DNA of 64,000 bases. Origin: Hungatella sp. UBA3048. GTDB taxonomy: Bacteria; Bacillota; Clostridia; Lachnospirales; Lachnospiraceae. The DNA lies in assembly GCA_002367105.1 (NCBI GenBank), contig DFCS01000038.1:62001-126000 (forward strand). Reading direction: 5' to 3'. Of this stretch, positions 33,604-43,253 are shown piece by piece. Made by a program: the position numbers and the translations under genes. The stretch's first letter is position 1; each line of letters opens with the position of its first letter. The notes under the pieces are model-generated. The model had not been told where the DNA came from. It was given only the letters and a program-made list of their open reading frames with translations, and ran no database searches.

Positions 33604-34782
33604 ATGCTTTACGAAGAAAAGACGATAGAAACCATTCCGGTAGGTCCACTGGGTCTGATACCGTTAAAAAGCTGCAAGGAGCTGGGAGATAAGGTCAATG
33701 ACTACCTGGTGTCATGGAGACAGGAGCGGGAGAGCGAACATAAGTCAACCATCGCTTTTTCAGGTTATCAGAGAGATTCCTATATTATCGGAGCCAGCAC
33801 GCCAAGGTTTGGAACCGGCGAAGCAAAGGGTACCCTGCAGGAATCGGTACGGGGTGATGACCTTTATTTTATGGTGGATGTGTGCAATTACAGCCTTACC
33901 TATTCCCTGTGCGGGATGACTAATCATATGTCCCCTGATGACCACTTCCAGGATTTGAAGCGCCTCATTGCAGCATCGGCAGGAAAAGCCCGCCGCATTA
34001 ATGTGATCATGCCGTTTTTATACGAGAGCAGACAGCATAAGAGATCCAGCAGGGAATCCCTAGACTGTGCGCTGGCCCTTCGGGAGTTAGTGAATATGGG
34101 AGTTGAGAACATCATCACCTTTGATGCTCATGACCCGAGAGTACAGAATGCGATTCCTTTAAAGGGCTTTGAGACTGTACAGCCTATTTACCAGTTTATC
34201 AAGTACTTACTGAAGGAAGAGAAAGAACTGGATATTGACAGCGAGCATATGATGGTCATCAGCCCGGATGAGGGAGGCATGGGACGTGCTGTATTCTTTG
34301 CCAATGTTCTTGGCCTTGACATGGGTATGTTCTATAAACGCAGGGATTATACTCAAATCGTGAATGGGCGCAATCCCATCGTTGCCCACGAATTTCTGGG
34401 AAGCAGCGTAGAAGGCAAGGATGTGATCATTGTTGATGACATGATTTCTTCCGGCGAAAGTATGCTTGATGTAGCAAAGGAGCTTAAGAGAAGAAAAGCC
34501 AGGAAAGTATTCGTTTGCTCCACCTTCGGCCTTTTTACCAACGGTCTTGCAAAGTTTGATGAATATTATGAGAATGGATTTATTGACAGGATCCTTACAA
34601 CCAATCTGGTCTATCAGACCCCTGATCTCTTATCCAGACCATACTATATCAATGTTGATATGAGTAAGTATATTGCGCTTATCATAGATAATTTAAACCA
34701 TGACGCCTCCTTAAGCGAGCTTTTAAATCCAACGAAAAGAATTAACCGGCTTCTGGAGCGTTACCGCGCAGGTGACAGGTAA
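33604..34782 (+). CDS. prs: ribose-phosphate pyrophosphokinase (PRPP synthetase)
   Basis: A 392-residue PRPP synthetase, which makes phosphoribosyl pyrophosphate from ribose 5-phosphate and ATP for nucleotide, His and Trp synthesis. Seen: two phosphoribosyltransferase-like halves, ENIITFDAHDPRVQNAI with metal-binding His/Asp, VISPDEGGMGRA, and the PRPP loop VIIVDDMISSGESML. It is longer than the usual 315 residues, with an extended N-terminus and a tail; this longer form occurs in related clostridia. ATG 33604 lies 8 bases after GGAGG and is preferred to TTG 33589. brnQ follows after 9 bases. Confidence 0.9.
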   Translation: MLYEEKTIETIPVGPLGLIPLKSCKELGDKVNDYLVSWRQERESEHKSTIAFSGYQRDSYIIGASTPRFGTGEAKGTLQESVRGDDLYFMVDVCNYSLTYSLCGMTNHMSPDDHFQDLKRLIAASAGKARRINVIMPFLYESRQHKRSSRESLDCALALRELVNMGVENIITFDAHDPRVQNAIPLKGFETVQPIYQFIKYLLKEEKELDIDSEHMMVISPDEGGMGRAVFFANVLGLDMGMFYKRRDYTQIVNGRNPIVAHEFLGSSVEGKDVIIVDDMISSGESMLDVAKELKRRKARKVFVCSTFGLFTNGLAKFDEYYENGFIDRILTTNLVYQTPDLLSRPYYINVDMSKYIALIIDNLNHDASLSELLNPTKRINRLLERYRAGDR

Positions 34783-34791
34783 AACGGGCAT

Positions 34792-36102
34792 ATGGAACGA
34801 TTACCGAAGCAGAAACTGGTCTTAGTAGGCCTTACACTTTTCTCCATGTTTTTTGGGGCGGGAAATTTAATTTTTCCGCCCTATTTGGGTGCATCCGCAG
34901 GAACGAATATCTAGATTGCCATGGCAGGCTTTGCTGTGACAGCCATCGGGTTTCCTGTTCTTGGAGTGGTTGCAGTGGCTAAGTCCGGCGGCCTTAATAA
35001 GCTGGCCGGCCATGTTCATCCCAGATTTGCATTTATTTTTACACTGCTCATTTACTTATCCATAGGGCCGTGTCTTGCAATTCCCAGAACTGCCAGCACC
35101 TCCTTTGAGATGGCGGTGGTCCCCTTTATAAAAGAAGGGAGCTCGGGAGCGCTCACCCAGTTCCTTTATTCCGCCGTATTCTTTACCATAGCCTTTGTCG
35201 TGTCTTTGAAACCGGATAGATTGACGGACCGTCTGGGTAAGATAATGACTCCCTGCCTTTTGACTTTGATCGTGGTGATATTTGCAGGCAGCGTGGTCCA
35301 TCCGGCAGGCCCTTACGGAATTCCGTCAAAGACCTATGGGTCCAACCCATTTGTAAAAGGATTTCTTGAAGGGTATCTGACCATGGACACCATCGCTGCC
35401 CTGAACTTTGGAATTATTATCTCATTGAATGTTCAGGCAATGGGAATCAGGCAGGAAGCTTCCGTCGTAAAGGAAACCATTCAGGCCGGTTTCGTCGCAG
35501 GAGGCGTACTTTTATTGGTATACAGTGCTCTGGCCCATGTGGGAGCTGTCACCGGCGGCGCAATGGGGCTGGGAGAAAACGGAGCTCAGACCTTAAACCA
35601 GGCGGTACGTTTTTTGTATGGCAATGGGGGGCTTGTGATGCTGGCCGCCATTTTCTTCATTGCCTGTTTAAATACCTGCATCGGCCTTATCAGCTGTTGC
35701 AGCAGGTATTTCTGCACCATTGTTCCCAAAGTTGGATACCGTGTATGGGCATTCATTTTCGCATTGGTGAGCCTTGTAATCTCCAATATCGGTCTTACCA
35801 GGATATTAGAAGTTTCTGTACCGGTGTTAAATGCTATTTACCCCATAGCCATTGTCCTCATTCTGCTATCCTTTGGTTTTCCGGACGGAAGGAAGTGGAA
35901 GGCTGTTTATGTCTGTTCCATTAGCCTCACAGGAATCGCCAGTGTGCTTTTGTCCCTGGAACAGGCCGGTTTTAGATTTTTGAATCCCGGGCTTTCCATG
36001 CTTCCTCTTTATGATATGGGACTTGGCTGGATCGGACCGGCGATTACAGGGCTTATAACTGGCGTTCTGGCCGGTTTGGCCGGATATAGGAACAGATCAT
36101 AG
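34792..36102 (+). pseudogene. brnQ: branched-chain amino acid carrier BrnQ, broken by in-frame TAG
   Basis: BrnQ-family symporter for Leu, Ile and Val. The N-terminus reads MERLPKQKLVLVGL then TLFSMFFGAGNLIFPPYLGA, exactly the family start. Codon 41 (34912-34914) is TAG where the family usually has Trp (TGG), so one base change explains it. After it the frame continues without fault for 396 codons to TGA-independent TAG at 36102, with about ten further membrane helices (for example SIGPCLAIPRTASTSFEMA). Restart at ATG 34921 would lose the first helix and the sodium-site residues. It lies 9 bases after prs and has a weak ribosome site. A sequencing error or suppression is the alternative. Confidence 0.82.
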
Positions 36103-36112
36103 GATCTATATG

Positions 36113-36159
36113 AAAAGGACTGTCATGAGGCTTAAAAGCCGTCATAACAGTCCTTTTTA
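36113..36159. terminator. terminator between brnQ and the convergent SbcC-like gene
   Basis: AAAAGGACTGTCATGA-GGC pairs with GCCGTCATAACAGTCCTTTTT; about 17 pairs, T tract on the plus strand and A tract on the other side. Confidence 0.82.
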
Positions 36160-36178
36160 TTGGAACATTATCATAAGG

Positions 36179-38041
36179 TTAAATTTCAATCAGGTGATAA
36201 GGGATCAGGTTTGCAGTCAGCATCTGGGCTTCTCTCTGATGGCAGGTGAAGATAATAACCTGGTCGGAGTAAGTGTTCACCAGCCATCTTAAAGCAGTCC
36301 GAAGCCTGTCATCATCATATAGTACAAAACTGTCATCAAATATGAATGGCATTCGTTCGGTGCCCTCCTGAATCAAGGTGGCAGCTGCCAACCGAAGGGC
36401 CAGATATACCTGGTCCATGGTGCCGCTGCTGACTTGCTCTAAAGGAACCAGCTTGGTTTTCGTATTCAAAAAAACATTCAGGTTCTCATCTACACTCATG
36501 CTGGTATAGATTCCCCCTGTGATCCCGGCGATAAGGTCAGAAGCTGTCTTATTTAAATAAAGGCCAAAGGAGTCCCGGATAGAGGAGGAAAGGCTGGTCA
36601 TGGTTTCCAGTGCTAAGTCAATGGCGGATATTTCTTCCCGGATCCGGTCATTCTCTGCCAGGATGTGCTTTAGTCCTTCTGCCTGGGTTTTGCAGCTTGA
36701 TAAGTGCTCCAGCTTTTTCTCAAGCTCCCACTGGCTTTTCTGCTGCTTTTCAATGGAATCCCCGCAGTTTTCCTGCTTTTTTGAAAGCTCCTCAATTTCT
36801 TTCGCTTTCTGGGCGATGACGGCTTCCGATTTGGCTACCGCTGAGCATAAGCGGGTGAATTCTGCCATCTTTGTCTGGAATGCACGGATCGAATCTGAAG
36901 ATATCTCAGTATTTCCCAAATGTCTGGACAGGATCTCCTGCAAAATCTTGGCACTCATTTCCATGTCCTTTTGGCTGTGCCTTAACCGTAAAAACAGGAT
37001 CAGGCCGATCAGGTAGAAGATCGTGGCGGTTCCGACAAAAACACCCAGCAAAAGGAGGAGGTCAAGTCCATAGTAAGCGGTGAAATAATTTGCTTCTCCC
37101 AGATAATAAAGCACTCCCGTGCCGCATAACAGCAGGGTGGCAATGACCAGGGAAAGGACAGAAAAGATCTTTCTTGGTTTTTTATTGCAGGCCGCCCTGG
37201 CTTCCATATATTCGTCATAATTTTCCTGGGCCTTTGCCTGGCAGGCGTTAATAGATGCCTGGTCAGAAAACTGGTTGCTGTTCAGTACCTGCCTGCCCCT
37301 TGCGGCTTTTTGAAGAAGTTCTTCCTTTTCCTTTTGCTGTTCCTCCATGGATACCCTGATATGGGAGCGGAGCTTATGGTATTCCTGAATCTGGTTTTCA
37401 TACTCCGGAGATGAGATTTCCTTTTCTGTATTGCGGATTTCACTTAATAACGAGGTATAAGTCCGTGCCGCTTCCGGAACCATCTGGGATTCCAGCTCCT
37501 TTTTTTGTGATTTTAAAAAGGCGGCTGCTTTTGTGATATTAAGGGCCAGGTTTCCCGTTGTATTCAAGTTGGCTATGTAATTTTTAAGTTCGGATACCAT
37601 ACCCTCATCAGTAGCGCTTTTAAGCTGGCCGATACTGACGGTGTTAATGTATGCCGATTCGCTTAAACCGCACAATAAGTCATCTAAAAATGCCTTAGTC
37701 GGCTCGATCTCCCGTCCGGCGGTTTCATCTACGATCTTAAACTCTTTTTTATTTTTCTGGAAGGTGCGCTCGATCCGGTAAATGTGATCTTTATGCTCCA
37801 GCCGAATCTGCCCCTCATACGTGCCGCTGTTTTCCCATGGCTCGAATTTTGTGTAGAGATCATTCCGGGATGCACGGCCTCTCTGGCGTTCAATACCGAA
37901 AAGCATTCCCCGGATGAACGTATGGATGGTGGATTTTCCGGCCTCATTTTTCCCATATACAATGTTTAGTCCATCCCGGAAGGTAAGGTTTCTGCCATGG
38001 AATTTCCCAAAGCCATTGATATAGATATCAATTATTTTCAT
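36179..38041 (-). CDS. SbcC/YhaN-like AAA ATPase with central membrane segments
   Basis: A 620-residue SMC-like ATPase. Seen: Walker A NIVYGKNEAGKSTIHTFI (about residues 26-43), coiled coil from about 150 to 275, then two hydrophobic stretches (VLSLVIATLLLCGTGVLYYL and LLLLLGVFVGTATIFYLIGL) at about 293-350, more coiled coil, and the C-terminal signature VSSGTMDQVYLALRLA with Walker B MPFIFDDSFVLYDDDRL. It is shorter than B. subtilis YhaN (about 960). Together with the preceding phosphoesterase gene (4-base gap) it forms a nuclease pair of the SbcCD/YhaON kind, acting on DNA ends or hairpins. The membrane helices suggest anchoring to the membrane, which is inference. Confidence 0.85.
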   Translation of the reverse strand: MKIIDIYINGFGKFHGRNLTFRDGLNIVYGKNEAGKSTIHTFIRGMLFGIERQRGRASRNDLYTKFEPWENSGTYEGQIRLEHKDHIYRIERTFQKNKKEFKIVDETAGREIEPTKAFLDDLLCGLSESAYINTVSIGQLKSATDEGMVSELKNYIANLNTTGNLALNITKAAAFLKSQKKELESQMVPEAARTYTSLLSEIRNTEKEISSPEYENQIQEYHKLRSHIRVSMEEQQKEKEELLQKAARGRQVLNSNQFSDQASINACQAKAQENYDEYMEARAACNKKPRKIFSVLSLVIATLLLCGTGVLYYLGEANYFTAYYGLDLLLLLGVFVGTATIFYLIGLILFLRLRHSQKDMEMSAKILQEILSRHLGNTEISSDSIRAFQTKMAEFTRLCSAVAKSEAVIAQKAKEIEELSKKQENCGDSIEKQQKSQWELEKKLEHLSSCKTQAEGLKHILAENDRIREEISAIDLALETMTSLSSSIRDSFGLYLNKTASDLIAGITGGIYTSMSVDENLNVFLNTKTKLVPLEQVSSGTMDQVYLALRLAAATLIQEGTERMPFIFDDSFVLYDDDRLRTALRWLVNTYSDQVIIFTCHQREAQMLTANLIPYHLIEI

Positions 38042-38045
38042 GGGG

Positions 38046-39116
38046 TCAGCTCCTTTCGTCCGTTGTACGAAGCAATGCGTTGATGCCGTAATGAAGGGCC
38101 TTTTTTTCCACAGGGCTCATCTCTGGTTTCTGAAGGGCCTGGATAAAGAAACCGATCATATCGCTGGGATGTTCGGCAAACAATGCGGGAAAGTCATACT
38201 GAGGTTCGGATTCGTCAATGATTTCCATGATCTTAAAACGGGTGGAAAGCATCTCTAAGTCAAAGGAAATGTCAGGGTCCCTCATGCCGCGGATCCGAAA
38301 CCGGAATATGTTTTCCGATCCCCGGTTCTGGATTTCCTGGGTGATTTTCATGGCAAGCTCCGTATTGGTAGTGGCGGTTGATACATTAACTGCCAGGGAG
38401 ACGTACTGGAGCCTTGCAAGGGGAATGAACTTTAAGGAAGTCACCATACGGGTCACCTCATTGATCTCCCCCACCATCATGCCGTGCTGTCCGGATTCCG
38501 TCTTATCAAGCGGCTCTAAGGAACCGGCAAATGCCATACGGTTTTCCAGTAAGATCTCCGGACGGTGGATGTGCCCCATGGCGATGTAGGAAAAGTCCAG
38601 ATTGGCCATGGCGCCCTTGTCAAACGGTATGTGGTTTGCATCGCCCCCATGACCAAGAAGGACATGAATGCGCCCGTTGTTGGGCACCTTTAAATGATCA
38701 AGGCGGTTTTCCGGGATTTCTGCTGAGTGGTAACTGAAACCGTAAACCTCGGTATTGATATCCTTAAAGTAAACGCTTTCCAGCTCCCCTCCCATGAGAT
38801 AAGATACATTGGAAGCCCAGGTGAAGCTTAGAAGGGCAGAGTTGTTCCGGATGCGGTCATGGTTACCGGCAATGATGACCACATGGACATCCGGTATGGT
38901 GGTAAATAGAAAATTTACTTCTTTCAAATCTCTGGCCAGGGGCTGGCGGTGAAATAAGTCTCCGGAAATAAAGAGGCAGTTGGCTTCCAGGGCCTTTGCC
39001 TGGCTGACCGCCTTTGCAAAGGTGTCCTTGATGTCCTGATACCGTTCCTTGCTCCATGGCTTGTCGCTGTCCGGGCTCATGCCCCAGTGAACATCTGCAA
39101 TATGTATGAATTTCAT
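38046..39116 (-). CDS. SbcD/YhaO-like metallophosphoesterase (DNA repair exonuclease)
   Basis: A 356-residue calcineurin-like phosphoesterase of the SbcD/Mre11 family. Seen the metal-binding motifs in order: HIADVHWG (residues 4-11), FISGDLFHRQP, IIAGNHDRIRNN, LLGHGGDANHIPF and IAMGHIHRPEIL. A C-terminal region of about 130 residues probably contacts the ATPase. ATG 39116 lies 8 bases after GAGG and is chosen over ATG 39122. The stop codon is 4 bases before the ATPase start. The family cuts DNA ends and hairpins with Mn2+. Confidence 0.88.
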   Translation of the reverse strand: MKFIHIADVHWGMSPDSDKPWSKERYQDIKDTFAKAVSQAKALEANCLFISGDLFHRQPLARDLKEVNFLFTTIPDVHVVIIAGNHDRIRNNSALLSFTWASNVSYLMGGELESVYFKDINTEVYGFSYHSAEIPENRLDHLKVPNNGRIHVLLGHGGDANHIPFDKGAMANLDFSYIAMGHIHRPEILLENRMAFAGSLEPLDKTESGQHGMMVGEINEVTRMVTSLKFIPLARLQYVSLAVNVSTATTNTELAMKITQEIQNRGSENIFRFRIRGMRDPDISFDLEMLSTRFKIMEIIDESEPQYDFPALFAEHPSDMIGFFIQALQKPEMSPVEKKALHYGINALLRTTDERS

Positions 39117-39156
39117 TATCATTACCTCGCTGGTCCTCTGCATGGCTGAACTGAAA

Positions 39157-39193
39157 CCACAAATTCCCTGCCTTTTGGGAAGGGAATTTGCGG
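39157..39193 (-). terminator. probable terminator of asnS
   Basis: CCGCAAATTCCCT (minus strand, from 39193) pairs with AGGGAATTTGTGG (one G-T pair, 13 pairs) and only a short T stretch follows (TTTCAG). It lies 8 bases after the asnS stop. Confidence 0.6.
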
Positions 39194-39200
39194 TACAGGC

Positions 39201-40592
39201 TTAAAGCTCGCAGTTGTTGACAGTTCTTGGGAATGGAACCACGTCACGGATATTGCCCATTCCGGTAAGATACATCACGCAGCGCTCAAAGCCAAGGCCA
39301 AAGCCTGCATGGCGGGTAGATCCGTATTTTCTTAAGTCAAGATAGAATTCGTAATCCTCTTTCTCAAGGCCAAGCTCGTCCATACGTGCCACAAGCTTGT
39401 CATAATTGTCCTCTCTCTGGCTTCCTCCGATGATCTCTCCGATTCCTGGTACCAGGCAGTCTACGGCAGCCACGGTCTTGTTATCCGGATTCAGCTTCAT
39501 GTAGAAGGCCTTGATCTCCTTTGGATAGTCTGTTACGAATACAGGCTTCTTATAGAGCTGCTCAGTTAGATAGCGCTCATGCTCGGTCTGTAAGTCACAG
39601 CCCCAGAATACCTTATAATCAAATTCTTCATTGTGCTTTTCCAGAAGCTCAATGGCCTCGGTGTAAGTCACACGGGCAAATTCAGAGTTTAAAACATGGT
39701 TTAAGCGGTTAAGAAGCTCCTTGTCCACAAACTGATTGAAGAAGTTCATCTCTTCCGGTGCATGCTCCAGGACGAAGCGGATCACATATTTCAGCATGGC
39801 TTCTGCCAGCTCCATATTATCATCCAGATCGGCAAAGGCCATCTCCGGCTCGATCATCCAGAACTCTGCCGCATGACGGGTGGTATTGGAGTTTTCTGCA
39901 CGGAACGTAGGTCCAAAGGTATAAACATTGCGGAATGCCATGGCATAGGTCTCCGCATTAAGCTGGCCGCTTACGGTTAAGTTGGTAGGTTTTCCAAAGA
40001 AGTCCTGGGTGAAATCCACAGATCCTTCCTTCGTCTTTGGAATATCGTTTAAGTCCATGGTAGTAACCTGGAACATCTCTCCGGCTCCCTCACAGTCGCT
40101 TCCGGTGATGATGGGAGTGTGTACATAAACAAAGTCCCTTTCCTGGAAGAACTGGTGAATGGCATAAGCGATCAGAGAACGCACACGGAAAACTGCCTGG
40201 AAGGTATTGGTTCTTGGCCGCAGATGGGAAATGGTTCTTAAATATTCAAAGGAATGGCGCTTTTTCTGAAGAGGATAGTCCGGTGTAGAAGTTCCTTCAA
40301 CAATAATTTTATCCGCCTGGATCTCAAATGGCTGTTTTGCTTCGGGAGTGGGTACCAGGGTACCGGTTACGATAACAGCGGTTCCTACATTGAGTTTGGA
40401 TATTTCAGAGAAATTTTCCATAGTGTCATGATAGACGACCTGAAGTGTTTCAAAATAAGTTCCGTCATTTAAAACAATGAATCCAAATGATTTGGAATCT
40501 CTTAAACTTCTCACCCAGCCTCCGATCGTAACCTGCGTGTTAAGAAGTGATTCTTTGTCTTTATATATTTGTCTTACAGTGATTAAATCCAT
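39201..40592 (-). CDS. asnS: asparaginyl-tRNA synthetase
   Basis: A 463-residue class II aminoacyl-tRNA synthetase that charges tRNA-Asn. Seen: N-terminal OB-fold anticodon domain (VTIGGWVRSLRDSKSFGFIV), class II motif 1 near FQERDFVYVHTPIITGSDCE, motif 2 FRAENSNTTRHAAEFWMIEP and motif 3 GFGLGFERCVMYLTGMGNIR, with DVVPFPRT at the end. AAAAGGAG precedes the ATG at 40592. The length fits AsnS (460-470) rather than AspS (about 590). A sigma-A promoter lies 40-60 bases upstream, and a terminator follows. Confidence 0.95.
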   Translation of the reverse strand: MDLITVRQIYKDKESLLNTQVTIGGWVRSLRDSKSFGFIVLNDGTYFETLQVVYHDTMENFSEISKLNVGTAVIVTGTLVPTPEAKQPFEIQADKIIVEGTSTPDYPLQKKRHSFEYLRTISHLRPRTNTFQAVFRVRSLIAYAIHQFFQERDFVYVHTPIITGSDCEGAGEMFQVTTMDLNDIPKTKEGSVDFTQDFFGKPTNLTVSGQLNAETYAMAFRNVYTFGPTFRAENSNTTRHAAEFWMIEPEMAFADLDDNMELAEAMLKYVIRFVLEHAPEEMNFFNQFVDKELLNRLNHVLNSEFARVTYTEAIELLEKHNEEFDYKVFWGCDLQTEHERYLTEQLYKKPVFVTDYPKEIKAFYMKLNPDNKTVAAVDCLVPGIGEIIGGSQREDNYDKLVARMDELGLEKEDYEFYLDLRKYGSTRHAGFGLGFERCVMYLTGMGNIRDVVPFPRTVNNCEL

Positions 40593-40630
40593 AGTGGCTT
40601 CTCCTTTTACATGTTCGCATACTTAGTAAG

Positions 40631-40659
40631 ATTATACTGTATTTCGGGCATTGATTCAA
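40631..40659 (-). promoter_or_regulatory. promoter of asnS
   Basis: On the minus strand TTGAAT (40659-40654), 17-base spacer, TATAAT (40636-40631). No T-box-like leader is visible; the leader is under 40 nt. Confidence 0.78.
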
Positions 40660-40770
40660 GGGGGAAGGGTGTAAAAACGCAAGATATGACTTAAAATGTA
40701 AAAGAATCGAAAAAAGCATGAAAAATGTCGGAAAATGCACAAAAAATTATCCTAATAATTCAAAATTTTG

Positions 40771-40799
40771 TTCACTATTTTCTGAATATGTGTTATAAT
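40771..40799 (+). promoter_or_regulatory. promoter of the glgC-glgD operon
   Basis: TTCACT at 40771-40776, 17-base spacer, TATAAT at 40794-40799; start near 40806. Confidence 0.68.
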
Positions 40800-40837
40800 G
40801 CTAGTACAATAAAATTACAACAGCGAGAGGTGATAAC

Positions 40838-42112
40838 GTGATCAAGAAAGAAATGATTGCCATGCTTTTGGCAGGCGGGCAGGGAAGCCGGTTAGGCGTG
40901 TTAACGCAAAAAGTGGCCAAACCAGCAGTATCATTTGGCGGCAAGTACCGTATAATTGATTTCCCACTCAGTAACTGCATCAATTCAGGAGTAGATACAG
41001 TGGGAGTTCTGACTCAGTATCAGCCATTGCGCTTGAATACCCATATCGGGATCGGCATCCCATGGGATTTGGACCGGAACGTTGGCGGCGTCACGATCCT
41101 TCCTCCCTATGAAAAGAGCAAAGGCAGTGATTGGTATACTGGAACGGCAAATGCCATCTACCAGAACCTCGAATATATGGAAACTTACAATCCGGACTAT
41201 GTCCTCATATTGTCAGGGGACCATATCTATAAGATGGATTATGAGGTCATGCTGGAATACCATAAAGCGAATAATGCTGATATCACCATTGCTGCTATGC
41301 CGGTGCCGATTGAGGAAGCCAGCCGTTTTGGAATCCTTATAACCGATGAGAGCAACCGTATTACGGAATTTGAAGAGAAACCGGTAAATCCAAGAAGCAA
41401 TCTGGCATCCATGGGTATCTACATATTCAGCTGGAAAGTACTAAGAGAGGCACTGATCAAGATGTCTGAAGTCCCTGGCTGTGATTTCGGCAAACATATC
41501 ATTCCATACTGCTTTGAGGCAGGGGACCGGGTATTTGCCTACGAATACAATGGTTACTGGAAGGATGTGGGCACCTTAAGCTCTTATTGGGAAGCCAACA
41601 TGGAGCTGATTGATATCATTCCGGAATTTAACCTATATGAGGAGTACTGGAAGATCTATACAAAGAGCGACATCATACCGCCTCAATATGTGTCGGAAGA
41701 GGCTGTTATAGACAGAAGCATCATCGGAGAAGGGTCAGAAATCTGCGGAGAAATCCACAATTCTGTTATTGGTGCCGGTGTTACCATTAAAAAGGGAGCT
41801 GTGATCAGGGATTCCATTATTATGAGGGAATGTGTACTGGGAGAGAATGTTAAGATCCATAAGGCCATTATCGCTGAAAATGTAAAGATAGGAGCGAACT
41901 CTGAGCTAGGTTTCGGGGAATTTGCCCCCAGCAAATATGATCCCAAGGTCTATCAGTCCGATCTGGTAACGGTCGGTGAGAATTCAACCATTCCGGAAAA
42001 TGTGAAGGTAGGTAAGAATACGGCCATTGTCGGTGTAACAACAGCAGAAGATTATACTGACGGAGAACTGGCTGGCGGAGACTACATCATAAAGGCAGGT
42101 GGCATGCGATGA
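40838..42112 (+). CDS. glgC: glucose-1-phosphate adenylyltransferase, catalytic subunit
   Basis: A 424-residue ADP-glucose pyrophosphorylase making ADP-glucose for glycogen. Seen: MLAGGQGSRLGVLTQ nucleotide loop (about residues 9-23), KPAVSFGGKYRIIDFPLSN, the catalytic region VLILSGDHIYKMDYE, ITEFEEKPVNP, and GYWKDVGTLSSYWEAN, followed by a left-handed beta-helix of hexapeptide repeats (residues about 285-400). The start is GTG 40838 with GAGG 7 bases before. It overlaps glgD by 4 bases, so the two subunits are made together. GlgC-GlgD heteromers are the rule in Firmicutes. Confidence 0.95.
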   Translation: MIKKEMIAMLLAGGQGSRLGVLTQKVAKPAVSFGGKYRIIDFPLSNCINSGVDTVGVLTQYQPLRLNTHIGIGIPWDLDRNVGGVTILPPYEKSKGSDWYTGTANAIYQNLEYMETYNPDYVLILSGDHIYKMDYEVMLEYHKANNADITIAAMPVPIEEASRFGILITDESNRITEFEEKPVNPRSNLASMGIYIFSWKVLREALIKMSEVPGCDFGKHIIPYCFEAGDRVFAYEYNGYWKDVGTLSSYWEANMELIDIIPEFNLYEEYWKIYTKSDIIPPQYVSEEAVIDRSIIGEGSEICGEIHNSVIGAGVTIKKGAVIRDSIIMRECVLGENVKIHKAIIAENVKIGANSELGFGEFAPSKYDPKVYQSDLVTVGENSTIPENVKVGKNTAIVGVTTAEDYTDGELAGGDYIIKAGGMR

Positions 42113-43230
42113 GAGCGATAGGAATTGTATTAGCAGGCGGAAACAGTAAGAGAATGCGGGAATTATCAAATAAAAGGGCGATCTCGGCCATGCCCATTGC
42201 AGGGAATTACCGCAGCATTGACTTTGCCCTCAGCAATATGACGAATTCCCATATTCAGAACGTAGCGGTTTTAACTCAGTATAATTCCAGATCGCTTCAT
42301 CTGCATTTGAGCTCTTCCAAATGGTGGGATTTTGGAAGAAAGCAGGGGGGGTTGTTTGTATTCACTCCAACCATAACCGCAGAAAGCAGTGACTGGTACC
42401 GTGGAACTGCAGATGCGCTTTTCCAGAACCTTACATTCTTAAAGAACAGCCACGAACCCTATGTGGTCATTGCAGCAGGTGACGGCATCTATAAGCTGGA
42501 TTATGGAAAAGTTCTGGAATATCATATTGAGAAGAAGGCTGATATTACCGTCGTATGCACGGAGCTCCCCGAGGGAGAGGATATCACACGATTCGGTCTG
42601 GTGAGAACCAATGAAGACGGAAGGATCACGGACTTTGAAGAAAAGCCTATGGTCGCATCTTCTAATATCGTATCCTGCGGTATTTATGTCATCCGCAGAC
42701 GGCAGCTGATTGAGCTCATTGAGCGCTGCGCCATGGAAGACCGTTATGATTTTGTAAACGATATTCTGATACGTTACCGGAACTTAAAGAGGATTTATGC
42801 TTATAAGATGAACACTTACTGGAGGAATATCGCTTCTGTTGAGTCTTACTACAAGACCAACATGGATTTCCTGAAATCGGAAGTGAGGGATTATTTCTTC
42901 CGCCAGTACCCGGATGTTTATTCTAAAATAGATGATTTGCCTCCGGCAAAGTATAATCCGGGAGCCTCCGTTAAGAACAGTCTGATATCCAGCGGCAGCA
43001 TTGTCAATGGAGTGGTCGAAAATTCTGTTCTGTTTAAAAAGGCATATGTAGGCAATAACTGTGTCATTAAAAATTCTATCATTTTAAATGACGTTTACAT
43101 AGGTGATAATACGGTTATTGAAAATTGTATAGTGGAAAGCCGGGATACTATCCGGGCGAATACCACCCATATTGGAACACCAGACAATATAAAAATTGTC
43201 TTAGAGAAAAACGAAAGATACACATTATAA
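42109..43230 (+). CDS. glgD: glucose-1-phosphate adenylyltransferase, GlgD subunit
   Basis: A 373-residue paralogue of GlgC that acts as a regulatory or stimulating partner. Seen: IVLAGGNSKRMRELSNKRAI, where the glycine-rich loop is altered from GlgC (GGQGSRL), SAMPIAGNYRSIDFALSNM, VVIAAGDGIYKLDYGK with GDG in place of the GlgC GDH, and a C-terminal beta-helix. The start overlaps glgC (ATGA). The changes in the catalytic loops fit a subunit of low own activity, as known for GlgD in Firmicutes. spoVG follows after 23 bases. Confidence 0.93.
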   Translation: MRAIGIVLAGGNSKRMRELSNKRAISAMPIAGNYRSIDFALSNMTNSHIQNVAVLTQYNSRSLHLHLSSSKWWDFGRKQGGLFVFTPTITAESSDWYRGTADALFQNLTFLKNSHEPYVVIAAGDGIYKLDYGKVLEYHIEKKADITVVCTELPEGEDITRFGLVRTNEDGRITDFEEKPMVASSNIVSCGIYVIRRRQLIELIERCAMEDRYDFVNDILIRYRNLKRIYAYKMNTYWRNIASVESYYKTNMDFLKSEVRDYFFRQYPDVYSKIDDLPPAKYNPGASVKNSLISSGSIVNGVVENSVLFKKAYVGNNCVIKNSIILNDVYIGDNTVIENCIVESRDTIRANTTHIGTPDNIKIVLEKNERYTL

Positions 43231-43253
43231 GGAAATGCGGGGGAAAGCTTGAC

